From positions 1 to 64,000 of the forward strand of contig NZ_JAPPSQ010000010.1 of NCBI RefSeq assembly GCF_026652115.1: DNA of 64,000 nucleotides, given 5' to 3'. The notes under the pieces were generated by a model. It made no database searches. It was not told where the DNA came from and saw only the letters and a list, made by a program, of their open reading frames with translations. The translations under genes and the position numbers were made by a program. The stretch is from Algoriphagus sp. PAP.12 (lineage in GTDB: Bacteria; Bacteroidota; Bacteroidia; Cytophagales; Cyclobacteriaceae). Positions 36,064-46,500 of the stretch are shown here, one piece after another. Within the stretch, counting starts at the first letter, position 1, and every line of letters begins with the position of its first letter.

Positions 36064-37110
36064 TTAGAATTTAGGACAAGGCAATATTGTATCCCTCCTT
36101 GAAGGTTTACCTTGATATTTGTTTGGGAGTGTCCAGGATAAACTCAATTCATGAGCTCCTCCTGACTGAATTCCCAATTGAGAAACAGTATAATCGAAGC
36201 TATACCCAATATTCAACCCACTCAAGAGATTGACCCCAACCATCATCACAATAGCATCTCTGTTACTTTGATTATTCACCGGTTTATAAGGTAATCCTCT
36301 ATACCAAAGTCCAAAAACCATAGGTTCCACATTGAAATAGGCACCTACGTCAAGTTGCTCAAAAGGACCTTGTCTTTTGTAATTGAATGTTGGAGTTAAT
36401 GATCTCTGGCGACGCATATGAGTAAAATCTCCTCTATATCCTCCTTGACCCAAATCAATTTTATAGCCTCCATGCAATGAGAATTTTGCAGGTAATGGGC
36501 TAATCCCATCAATAAAGGATTGATTGGGCTCATTGACATGATGAGCTGAAAGCCCTAACCAGAAATTTTCAGTAAAAAAAAGTCCACCAAAAGACAAAGA
36601 AAGCATACTAACAGGATCTCCCAATCCAGGTATATCTGTTCCTGGTGAAATAGGCCCAAAAGGATCACTAGGATTGATTTGATTCGCAAAAACCAAATTT
36701 TCATAAAAACCAATCTGACGACGGATATACGTAGCCTGGAATCCAGGTCTGAAATATGAATTATCTCCCAATTTCAATTCGTAGGAGAAAATTCCTGAAA
36801 TTGAAGTAGATCTTAATTTGGCTGCCCCTTCTGTATCCTGCATGACATGAATACCCACTCCAGCATTATAGTCTGGCAAATAAGTATCATAATAAGCAGA
36901 GAAGGTAGTAAATTGAGCATCAATGCTTGGCCATTGATTTCTGTAATTGAAACCAACCCTTCCAGTTAACTCACCTCCAGCCATTGCAGGATTTAAGTAA
37001 AGTGGGGCTGCATAATATTGGCTATATTGCGGATCTTGGGCATAGGCAGAAATGCTTAGCAAAATTGCCATGCACCCAAAAAAAACAAAGGACAACGAAG
37101 ACCGTAACAA
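36064..37110 (-). CDS. PorP/SprF family type IX secretion system membrane protein
   Basis: 348 residues, translation from a TTG codon at 37110, signal peptide about residues 1-24 (cleavage after AYA). The mature start DPQYSQYYAAPLYLNPAMAGG is the hallmark of PorP/SprF proteins, followed by a beta-barrel with aromatic-rich strands. These proteins sit in the outer membrane and are each needed for export or surface attachment of a particular T9SS cargo, often encoded next to it (SprF with SprB). Here it is divergent, 83 bases apart, from a giant protein with a type B T9SS domain, the likely cargo. Confidence 0.92.
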   Translation of the reverse strand: MLRSSLSFVFFGCMAILLSISAYAQDPQYSQYYAAPLYLNPAMAGGELTGRVGFNYRNQWPSIDAQFTTFSAYYDTYLPDYNAGVGIHVMQDTEGAAKLRSTSISGIFSYELKLGDNSYFRPGFQATYIRRQIGFYENLVFANQINPSDPFGPISPGTDIPGLGDPVSMLSLSFGGLFFTENFWLGLSAHHVNEPNQSFIDGISPLPAKFSLHGGYKIDLGQGGYRGDFTHMRRQRSLTPTFNYKRQGPFEQLDVGAYFNVEPMVFGLWYRGLPYKPVNNQSNRDAIVMMVGVNLLSGLNIGYSFDYTVSQLGIQSGGAHELSLSWTLPNKYQGKPSRRDTILPCPKF

Positions 37111-37193
37111 GTATTTGTTCGTTTATTTGAATATTCAGTTTGCTTCTAGAACGATTCTGTGTTGAGGTTGTTTTAGTAAGCAGTTCGAAAAAT

Positions 37194-40100
37194 ATGAAAA
37201 GCAAGCCGCATTCCATACATATACATCTTTTTTTAGCGTTTTTGCCCCTGTTTTGCTGTATTGTATCACCAAATACTAGTAAAGCACAGGGATACAACGA
37301 CAATGAATGGATTTTTGGTTATTGTGGGGGAAGTACCGAAAACAATTATTTATCCTTTGGAAAAGGTACTAACCCAACGGTTCAAACACTTCCCGGTTCT
37401 GTCATTGTAGACAAATTCAGCAACTCGCTTGCAATAGACCCAATTACTGGACAACCTTTCTTTTACTCCAACGGGTCAATCGTTTACGATTATAGTGGTG
37501 CACCTATCCAAGGTCAAGTTGGAAACTTGAATGGACCAATTGATATCCGTCAGCAAGTAGCAACTGGTTTTTTGGAATACGAACCTGAAGGAAATAAATT
37601 ATTTTACCTATTCTATGTTTCACCCGGTGGCCAATTGCTATATACTTTAATAGACATGAATGCTCCAGGTCAAGCAACAGGAAACGAAAGGCCTCTTGGA
37701 GAAATAACCGAACAGGATCAACAAATCGGAAATGCACAAGGAGCAATTCTGGTTGTCAAATCTCCTTCTTCTCCTTCCTATCTGATCAGCTTTGACGGAG
37801 GAAATCTTATTTCTCGAAGGCTTGGTGATACTGCTGGAGATTTCACCCAAACAGACAGTCAAGGCATTCCTTTTACTCCAAAAGCAATCATTTTTGATGT
37901 AAGCAAAGGACAATTGATCATAATTCCTGAAAATGCAGGAGATGATATCGTTGTTATTGATTTCAATACTAGTAATGGGAATTTTGGATCTTCCACCTCC
38001 ATTTCTCAATCCGGAGGAACCGAGCCAATTGAAGGGGCGGCCTTTTCTGAAGACGGCAGCTATATTTATTTCTCAAGGGGAAATCAATTGTTCAGGGTTC
38101 CTTCTTCCGACCTTTCTGCAACTCCTGAAGAAATATCTCTAGATCCTCAGCCATCGACAGTTTATGATTTGAAAGTGGGGCCTGATGGAGAGCTATATTT
38201 TATCTATGAAGAAGTAGATGGTGGCCCACAATTAATGGGAAAAGTCAGCAACCCGAATGAGCCAGACCTAACCATGGTAGAAGTTGAAATAGATCCTTTT
38301 GCTGGAACAGATTTCTGCGGAACCATTTTCCCTACATTTGCCCCAAATGCAGATGTCAATGCAACAGTAGATTTCACTTGGCAACCTGAAATGCCTTGCT
38401 CCAATAATCCGGTGCAGCTCACCAGTGAAATCACTCCAGAAAATTATCAACCAGTTTCATTTAACTGGGAGTTTGATCCTGCTTTGACCGATTCTGACGG
38501 TAATCCATTGGATGCTGATTACGAACAAGAACACTTCTTGATCCCTGCAGATGCCACTGAAGGTCAAAGCGTAACTGTGACATTGACTGTCACATATGCT
38601 GATGGATCAACATCAGTTCCTGTAACTAAAACTATCCCTCTCACTGAAAATAATTTAGAGGCAAATTTCAACCCATCAGATACCACCATTTGTGAAGGGC
38701 AATGTGTCGATATTGGTGCATTGCTACAAGCCCAAAATTCTACCGGAGAAACAGGCGGAGAAGCACCTGGAGGTGGAGGTAGTCAAGATCAATACGAATA
38801 CTTCTGGTCAAACTACAGAGAAGAAGGCTGGGGTAGCCGCCAAGAAAACACTGTATGTCTTCCAGGATTATATTGGGTTTTGGTCAGAGAGCCAGGTTCG
38901 GAATGTTATGCTTATGCTGAAATACGAGTCAAAGTCTGGGATCTGGAGGATCAGAGCAACAACATCTGGTACTTTGGTGATGGAGCTGGGTTGGATTTCA
39001 ACCCTGACCCTAATAATCCAGATGCACCAACACCTAGACCAATTGCAGAAAGGCATCCCCAGAATATACCAGCGGGAACAACCACAATCTCAGATCAGGC
39101 AGGTCAGGTATTATTCTTTACCGATGGAGCTTCCGTATGGGATTTGAATGGAGATCTTATGGCCAACGGAGATTCAATTGGTGGGGATAACAACTCGAGT
39201 CAAAGTGTCTTAGCTGTAGCTGTTCCTCAAGAACAAACCTTGTTTTACCTTTTCACGACTCAGCAAAGTTCCAATGGAACCAATCAAGTGAAATTTTCAA
39301 TGGTCGACATCAAATCCGACAATCCTGAGGGAGTTGGAAATGTTGTCACCAAAGACAATTTCTTGTTTAGCCCTTCTACCGAACAATCCGCTGCATTTTC
39401 AGATGGAGACACCACATGGGTACTTTTTCATGAATTAGGGAATAATACTTTCCGAGCCTATCCAGTTTCATCTGAAGGTATTGGACAGCCAGTAATGAGT
39501 TCGGTTGGAAGCAATCATGGATTCAATTCAGGTGTAGGTGCAATGAAGTTTAGCCCAGATGGTACTCAGGTAGCCGTTACGATATCTGAAGGAGGTTGCA
39601 ATAAGTTGGAGATATTTGATTTTGATGCAGAAACGGGCGAAATGACAGAATATGCCCGAATTGATTTGGGTTGTGACGGGGATGTATATGGACTGGAATT
39701 TTCTAATAGCGGAGAAAAAGTCTTTGTTTCCTATAGAAATGGAGGACCGGGAATTGAAGAATTCGCGGTCAAACCCGTTGAAAACGATGATCCTGATGCC
39801 TCGACTTGTCCAGCATGCTTTGATGGCGCTTCGACTCGCGATCAGATAGAATCCTGTATTATTTCTACTCGACATGCAATCAGTCAAACTGGAGGGATGG
39901 ATCTTGGAGCCTTACAAATAGGTCCTGATGGAAATATTTATGTGGCGGTAGTTGGGTCCAATCAAATTGGACAGATCTCAGTGGGCTCCGGCTGTGATTC
40001 AAATAGTACTTTCAATACAGATGCCGTGGAACCTATGCCCGGCACCACCAATTTAGGCCTTCCAAGCTTTGTCCAAAACAGCGGAAGCTCTATTCCCGAG

Positions 40101-42722
40101 CCCTCTTTATTGGGACCTGAACGACTTTGTTTGGATCCTGATGAAGGTGCCACAGCAACTTTGGAAGGAGGTGGAGAAGCGGATATTGATTCTTATTTCT
40201 GGACAATTACCCGAGATGACGGAACTGTGATTTTGGATAATTATGGAGGGCCAGGAGATCAATTCCAGACCTTGGATCAAGTATTCGACGAACCTGGCAC
40301 CTATACGGTGGAACTTGATGTCACTCGCTGTGCCACAGAAAATTATTTCTATGACAGCATGGAAATCCAAGTGGATGCACCTCCAGTTTTGACCTTGGAA
40401 GCAGATGCCACACTTTGTTCTGGAAGTCCTGTTACACTTACTGCTATCGATGGATATGATCCTGCTGAAGGCCTATATGACTTCCTATGGACCAATGCCG
40501 CCGGACAAGTTTTTGGAGATGAAAACTCAAACTCCATCACAGTAGATGAGGAAAGCATTTATACGGTCTCTGTTTCTTACAGATTACCAGAAGGTCTTTC
40601 GGATGAAGAAGCTTTGCTATATGAAACATGTCCTTCCGAAGCAGAAGTGTTTGTAGGCCCGGCTTTCGAATTTGACATCAATCAAGATGCTCAAGAAGTA
40701 TGTTATGAGGAAACTTTAGTCACTTTTGCTCCTGACACTCCTATTTCCGGAGAATGGTTCTACGAACTTAATGAAGATGGAAATAGAGTTTCTTTGGGTA
40801 ATTATTTTGAATTGGAATTGACAGTTACAACACTACCAAGTGCAGGAAATTATCAGATTATTTTTGTTACAGAAGACCCAATTCTTGAAGGATGTGTGGT
40901 AGAGAAAAAGGTAGATTTGATCGTAAATGAACTTCCATTATTAACAGCAATTCAAACAACCCCTGCGACTGATTGCACAACTCCTGACGGCTCATTTGAA
41001 ATCACTATGCAGGCAAATGCCACAAGTGTGATGATTCAAGAAACTGGAGAAGTTTTCTCAAATGTTCAGGCAGGAGACGTTATTCCTGTCACAAATATTT
41101 TACCAGGAGTTTACACAATCGAAGCAGTCAATGACTTTGGCTGTACTTATATCGGAACAGTAACAGTAGAAAACAGCAATCCTCCTGTAGGATACGAGTA
41201 TGAGGTCACCACAATGGATGAAACTTGTAGTCTTACAGGAATCGAAAACGGTCTAATCACGATCAATTTCACTAGTGGCACACCCGTCACAGCAACTTAT
41301 GAAATAACTAGACAAGGAGATGGTCAATTATTTACGGGACCAATTTCTGGAGTTGCTACTATTGACATTCCTGTTCCTTACGGGGATTACTCTGTAGAGG
41401 TAATCGATCCAAGTAATTGCAACATTCCAGCCCCTGACATTTACACAATTGCTCAAAAGTTCCAAGTAGATTTCTCTGCCCCTACCGAATTTACAGCTTG
41501 CGAAAGCTTCACTTTTATCCCTACTCCCGACAATGGTCTAGCTTATACTTTAACCGGATCAGGAGGAAATTTAATTTCACCTGATGCGGATGGTAATTAC
41601 GTCATTTCCCAAACTGATATTTATACACTTTTAGGTGAAGACCCAACCGGAGAAAACTGCCCAAGAGAGATTGAAATTAATGCAACGATTACCCAACCAA
41701 TTGATTATTCCCTGGTTGGACCTATCGATGATTGTCAAACAGGAATTCGGTATGAAGCACAGTTAAACAATGCCTATCCAGAAGATGTAATTTTCCTATG
41801 GAAAGACAATTTAGGAGTAATTGTCGGTAGAAGACAGAGCTTTGTGCCACCTAGAGATGGTGAATACAGCTTGGAGGTACAGCCTCAAACAGGTGGTTTA
41901 TGCCAAACTTCACCTATAGAATTCACAGCAGAAATCAGAGAGCTTTCAGTAGATGTGGAGCTGGATGTGATGCCTTTCTGTGTAGATCAAACCAGCACCA
42001 CGCTCACAGTATTGGCAGATTTGAGTGACGTGGCAAGTATCGAATGGTATACTGTCTCTGGAGGAACCAGAACCAGAGCTTTCCAATATGATGACATGCC
42101 AATCATCGAAACAAATTTGGAAGGAACCTATGAAGTCCTTTTGAGAAGTGCTGCAGGATGTGACTTAGGAAGAGCTTCAGGTCTTGTCGCCAAATCAGTC
42201 ATTATACCACCTGTTGTCCCAACAGAATTTACTATATGTGCAATCGAAGGCGTCACACAAAGCATAGATCCAGGTGAATACGATAATTACTCCTGGGTAT
42301 TGAATGGAGAAGAAGTCTCTCAGGATGCTATTTTCACTCCAACCCTTCCTGGCATCTATGAACTGACAGTTTCTGATAATTTGGGCTGCTCTTACACTGA
42401 ATTTATAGAAGTTTTAGAAGACTGTTCATTAAAAATTATTTTCCCAACAGGTGTAATTTTAGATGATCCTAACAGAAACTTTATCCTCTTTGCCAATGAG
42501 TATATTGATTTCGCCGAAGTATTTATTTTCAATCGTTGGGGAGAATTGATTTTCCATTGTGATCATGAAAATCTAGAACCTGCACAGCCATTCTGTCCTT
42601 GGGACGGAGTGGTTAATGGAAAAACTGTTCCGAATGGAACATATGCGGTCGTTGTGAAGTTTACGAGTAGAGATCAAAATAAAACCGAACAAGTCACCTC
42701 AGCTATTACTATTATTCAATAA
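37194..42722 (+). CDS. Giant secreted protein with T9SS type B sorting domain
   Basis: About 1842 residues from the ATG at 37194; a longer frame from a TTG at 37140 is less likely because the signal peptide (MKSKPHSIHIHLFLAFLPLF...SKA) starts here. The N-terminal half has two propeller-like regions (about 30-380 and 590-960, the second opening with NNIWYFGDGAGLDFNP and containing a FFTDGASVWDLNG segment). These flank an Ig/PKD-like insert with WQPEMPCSNNPVQL. From about 968 (GPERLC) the protein matches the two paralogues downstream. The C-terminal domain, from about 1747, has FNRWGELIF, WDGVVNGKTVPNGTY and TAITIIQ-type strands, the gliding-motility type B signal. It is probably a surface adhesin exported with the divergent PorP/SprF protein. 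Confidence 0.92.
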   Translation: MKSKPHSIHIHLFLAFLPLFCCIVSPNTSKAQGYNDNEWIFGYCGGSTENNYLSFGKGTNPTVQTLPGSVIVDKFSNSLAIDPITGQPFFYSNGSIVYDYSGAPIQGQVGNLNGPIDIRQQVATGFLEYEPEGNKLFYLFYVSPGGQLLYTLIDMNAPGQATGNERPLGEITEQDQQIGNAQGAILVVKSPSSPSYLISFDGGNLISRRLGDTAGDFTQTDSQGIPFTPKAIIFDVSKGQLIIIPENAGDDIVVIDFNTSNGNFGSSTSISQSGGTEPIEGAAFSEDGSYIYFSRGNQLFRVPSSDLSATPEEISLDPQPSTVYDLKVGPDGELYFIYEEVDGGPQLMGKVSNPNEPDLTMVEVEIDPFAGTDFCGTIFPTFAPNADVNATVDFTWQPEMPCSNNPVQLTSEITPENYQPVSFNWEFDPALTDSDGNPLDADYEQEHFLIPADATEGQSVTVTLTVTYADGSTSVPVTKTIPLTENNLEANFNPSDTTICEGQCVDIGALLQAQNSTGETGGEAPGGGGSQDQYEYFWSNYREEGWGSRQENTVCLPGLYWVLVREPGSECYAYAEIRVKVWDLEDQSNNIWYFGDGAGLDFNPDPNNPDAPTPRPIAERHPQNIPAGTTTISDQAGQVLFFTDGASVWDLNGDLMANGDSIGGDNNSSQSVLAVAVPQEQTLFYLFTTQQSSNGTNQVKFSMVDIKSDNPEGVGNVVTKDNFLFSPSTEQSAAFSDGDTTWVLFHELGNNTFRAYPVSSEGIGQPVMSSVGSNHGFNSGVGAMKFSPDGTQVAVTISEGGCNKLEIFDFDAETGEMTEYARIDLGCDGDVYGLEFSNSGEKVFVSYRNGGPGIEEFAVKPVENDDPDASTCPACFDGASTRDQIESCIISTRHAISQTGGMDLGALQIGPDGNIYVAVVGSNQIGQISVGSGCDSNSTFNTDAVEPMPGTTNLGLPSFVQNSGSSIPEPSLLGPERLCLDPDEGATATLEGGGEADIDSYFWTITRDDGTVILDNYGGPGDQFQTLDQVFDEPGTYTVELDVTRCATENYFYDSMEIQVDAPPVLTLEADATLCSGSPVTLTAIDGYDPAEGLYDFLWTNAAGQVFGDENSNSITVDEESIYTVSVSYRLPEGLSDEEALLYETCPSEAEVFVGPAFEFDINQDAQEVCYEETLVTFAPDTPISGEWFYELNEDGNRVSLGNYFELELTVTTLPSAGNYQIIFVTEDPILEGCVVEKKVDLIVNELPLLTAIQTTPATDCTTPDGSFEITMQANATSVMIQETGEVFSNVQAGDVIPVTNILPGVYTIEAVNDFGCTYIGTVTVENSNPPVGYEYEVTTMDETCSLTGIENGLITINFTSGTPVTATYEITRQGDGQLFTGPISGVATIDIPVPYGDYSVEVIDPSNCNIPAPDIYTIAQKFQVDFSAPTEFTACESFTFIPTPDNGLAYTLTGSGGNLISPDADGNYVISQTDIYTLLGEDPTGENCPREIEINATITQPIDYSLVGPIDDCQTGIRYEAQLNNAYPEDVIFLWKDNLGVIVGRRQSFVPPRDGEYSLEVQPQTGGLCQTSPIEFTAEIRELSVDVELDVMPFCVDQTSTTLTVLADLSDVASIEWYTVSGGTRTRAFQYDDMPIIETNLEGTYEVLLRSAAGCDLGRASGLVAKSVIIPPVVPTEFTICAIEGVTQSIDPGEYDNYSWVLNGEEVSQDAIFTPTLPGIYELTVSDNLGCSYTEFIEVLEDCSLKIIFPTGVILDDPNRNFILFANEYIDFAEVFIFNRWGELIFHCDHENLEPAQPFCPWDGVVNGKTVPNGTYAVVVKFTSRDQNKTEQVTSAITIIQ

Positions 42723-43474
42723 TGTTAATCCTAATTTCCCCAGCTAAAACCCTAGATTACAGCACTCCTCCTATCCAAGAATTCACTCAACCAGATTTCA
42801 TTACTGATGTCAAGGCTTTAGTTTCAGTGATGAAGAAAAAGTCAGCGGCTGACATTGCCAAGCTGATGCACATCAGTGATAATCTTGCCAATCTCAATGA
42901 GGAGAGATATAAGACATTTCAAAAAGAATTCAATTTTGACAACTCCAAGCAAGCGCTTTTGGCTTTCAAAGGAGATGTTTATACCAAAATTGATGTAGAT
43001 AATTATTCAGAAGAGGATTTTGAATTTGCCCAGTCTCACTTGAGAATTCTTTCCGGCCTTTATGGGTTATTGAAGCCCTTGGATTTGATTCAGCCTTACC
43101 GGCTTGAAATGGGAATTAAACTGGAAACCAAAAAAGGCAAAAACCTTTATGAATACTGGGACAAAAAAATAGCAAAAGCAATCGATGCTGTTGCTGCAAA
43201 GAAACCCATCATCAATTTAGCATCACAGGAATATTTCAAGGCGGTTGATCTTAAAACATTGAAGTCACCTGTCATCAATATTCATTTTAAAGAGCATCGA
43301 AATGATACTTATCAAGTTGTTGGATTCTTCGCAAAACAAGCGAGAGGAATGATGACAAACTTTGCAATAAAGAATAAAATCACCAATCCCGAGCAATTGA
43401 AAACATTCAATGAAGAAGGTTATGAATTTTCTGATTCACTCAGCTCTGAATGTGATTGGTTATTTATCCGATAA
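42722..43474 (+). CDS. yaaA: Peroxide stress protein YaaA (DUF328/UPF0246)
   Basis: 250 residues, cytosolic, full length for the family. Signatures are MLILISPAKTLDY at the start, ALLAFKGDVYTKIDVDNYSEEDFEFAQSHLRILSGLYGLLKPLDLIQPYRLEMG in the middle (shown in parts), and FKEHRNDTYQVVGFFAKQARGMM near the end. In E. coli, YaaA limits intracellular iron and DNA damage during peroxide stress and binds DNA. Its start codon overlaps the stop of the giant T9SS gene by one base (TAATG), so it is translationally coupled to a gene with no evident functional relation. Confidence 0.95.
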   Translation: MLILISPAKTLDYSTPPIQEFTQPDFITDVKALVSVMKKKSAADIAKLMHISDNLANLNEERYKTFQKEFNFDNSKQALLAFKGDVYTKIDVDNYSEEDFEFAQSHLRILSGLYGLLKPLDLIQPYRLEMGIKLETKKGKNLYEYWDKKIAKAIDAVAAKKPIINLASQEYFKAVDLKTLKSPVINIHFKEHRNDTYQVVGFFAKQARGMMTNFAIKNKITNPEQLKTFNEEGYEFSDSLSSECDWLFIR

Positions 43475-43483
43475 AATGAACTA

Positions 43484-43524
43484 AAAGCTCCTCAAAATCA
43501 TCATATTGAGGAGCTTTATTTTTT
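43484..43524 (+). terminator. Terminator after yaaA
   Basis: Perfect 12-bp stem AAAGCTCCTCAA (43484-43495) and TTGAGGAGCTTT (43506-43517), then A and six T to 43524. It separates the first T9SS cargo gene plus yaaA from the second paralogue. Confidence 0.9.
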
Positions 43525-43574
43525 GATACCTAAGTATTTTGGTAGATTTATGAATTAAATAATTACCACGCAGA

Positions 43575-46500
43575 ATGAACAGGGACTCAAAAAAAGTGCG
43601 TCTGAAAAAGACTTCATTTGCAGGGACCCTATCTTTTTTACTTTTTTTTCTGGTAATATTCAGTTTAGCTAGGGCAGCAAAAATAGATTTATCATCAACA
43701 GATGAACCAATTGATGATCCAGAATTGATTGGCCCTGAAACCCTATGCTATTCGATTGGTGGAGAGAGCGTTATTGGCACCTTTTATGGAGGAGGCAACC
43801 CCTTAACAGACACCTATTCGTGGAAAATATTTGACCCTGAAGGAAGCGAGATATTCAGTATTGTTTCCCGAGAGTTAGACGAAATCAGTTATACATTTTC
43901 AAAAAGGGGAGTTCATACAGTCCAGCTTATAGTTTCTAGAGGGGTCTTCATATATCCTCCACTTCAGATCTCGGTTAGACTACAAGATAGACCAACGCCG
44001 ACACTAAATTCGACTTATACCTTTTGCGAAGGAAATCCTCTCGAATTAGAAGCTGTAGATCCAAATTCCAACAATTTCGGATTGTTTGAAATAATTTGGA
44101 CAAATATTGCAGGAGACACAATATCCAATCAAAACTCCTATACTGTAACTGAAAGTGGTACTTATTTCGTAGAACTTTTTATTCCAAATAAAAACGGAGA
44201 GCCTGAATGTATTACTTCTTTACAAACTGAGATTCAAAGCTCTACATCTATTCAAGTCATCGCTTCCAGTTCCATATTATGTGAAGACCAACAAATTTTA
44301 TTTGAAACATCTCCTTCTTTTTTGGGTGATTGGTATTTAAAAAAATCCGGAGAAACTAATAAGACTTTTCTGTCCACAGGCTATACGTATGCATTGACTC
44401 CAATTATCCTAAATAAAGAGTTTGGATCCTATGAAATTATATACGAGCCCATCCTTGAAGATGCATTAAATTGCTCAATTGAAATCTCGAGCCCAGTATC
44501 ATTTAACCCATTACCTGAATTTACATTTTTGGACCCAGTACCTTCATCTGGTTGTAACACTCCTGATGGTGGAATAGTCATTCAGGCGTTAACTCCCATT
44601 GATTATGTATATGTGGAAGATTATCCAATTTTTACTCCAGGACTCCTACCTGGAGATATCTACACCATTCCCAATTTGGAATCAGGAGCCTATAATTTGA
44701 TTGCTGTAAGAGGGAATTGTGATAATGCATTTGCAACTGCTGTTCCTCTTGAAAGCCCTCCTTTGGACTTGCAATATAAAATTGAAAGCATAAATGGTGA
44801 GTCATGCACCCTGGATGGTAAAATTAACGGAGACTTTACCGTTACTTTTGATAATGGTCCCATTGATGGATCTTTTCGAATTTTAGGAGAAAAAGGAAGC
44901 ATAGTAAGAAACGGAACATTTACTGATCAAACAGAATTATTTATTGGGATCCCTGGTGGAAACTATGTCTTCGAGTTGTATAATTTAGATTCTTGTTCTC
45001 TTCCCGAAAAAGAATTTATAAAAATCCCCGCTAAAGAACAGGTCAACTTTAGTATTCCAGGTGATCTTTCCATTTGTCAATCTTATTCATTAATACCACA
45101 ATCGAATCTGGATCTAGAATTTGAATTGATCCATATACCTACCAATGAAACTGAGATCAAGGAAAAGAATGAACCATTTGAAATCACAAAAGGTGGTGAG
45201 TATAAATTAATTGGCCGAATCCCAGATCAGGATCAATTCTGCCCGGTTTCTCAAACTTTCGAGATCACATTAGTAGATCCAGTAGAATTCGAGGTAATGA
45301 AAATTTTTGAAGATTGTACAGGAAATAGCACCTATAAGGCTGAAATATATGAAAGGGACTCTACAGAAGTCTTATTCACCTGGTACAACCAAAATGATGA
45401 TATTGTCGGAACCGGTCAATTCCTAAACCCAACTAGCCATGGACTTTTCAAACTTGATGTACAACCTGCCAATAGTACAAGCTGCCCAATTCCACCATTA
45501 GAATTCATAGTTGATGAGCCAATACTTTCCGTTGATGTAACTTTAGAAGCCACCATGCTTTGCGATTTCGGCCCGGAAGCAACGGTTAACTTAAGTACAA
45601 CTTTTCCAGAAGAAGTCACTAACATCCGGTGGAGAAGGTTTTCAAATGGAGAAATATCTGAGTTACCTGAATTTGATGATTTGTGGGAATTTTCAACTAG
45701 GGATAGCGGTACGTATGAAGCATCTGTATATAGTATCATTCCTGAACTCCAAAAAAATTGTCCACTCGGCTTAGCAACAATTCAGTTAAACCTAGTCCCG
45801 GAAAAGGTCCTATTTAATGTACCAAGTGAAATTTCAGTTTGCGAAACTTTTACTTTGATTCCAGAGACCAATGATAATTTGGACTTTTTTGTAACCACTC
45901 CATCAGGTGAAATAATTGAAGGTGAATCAGGAGATAGTTTCAATCTAGACCAAGAAGGCACCTATATATTCCTTGCATTTGATCAAGACTCCCCAACCCC
46001 ATTTTGCCCGGAACAAAAAGAAGTGACAGTCACCTTAGTGGAGCCTGTAGTTTTCCAACCTAAACTATCTGAAGCATATTGTGATGGCAGCAGAATATAT
46101 CAAGCCGAATTAGAAAATTATAGTCCAGAAGATGTGTTTTTCGTATGGAGGGATTCTAATGGAAATATTGTTGGTGAAGAGGAATTTCTAACGCTACCAG
46201 GACCAGGAACCTATTCTTTGGAAGTTCAACCTCAAAACTCTCAAGCTTGCCCCTACCCTCCAATAGAGTTTACAGAAAACCCACCAATATTTGAAGTCGA
46301 AGTTATTTTGGATCCGGACCCTTTATGTCCAGATGCAGATTCAGCAATTATCACATTAAATACAGATCTTGATCAAGTCACGGGTATTGAATGGTGGTTT
46401 ACTGACCTAAATGGAAATCAAACTCAACTCACAAATTTTAATGATCAGACTGAGATTTTAGCAATTGAAGAAGGAACTTACGAGGTAAGAGCCTATAATT

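Noticed and set aside
37140-37193. TTG start for the giant T9SS protein
   Set aside because: The 18 extra residues precede a complete signal peptide that begins at the ATG at 37194.
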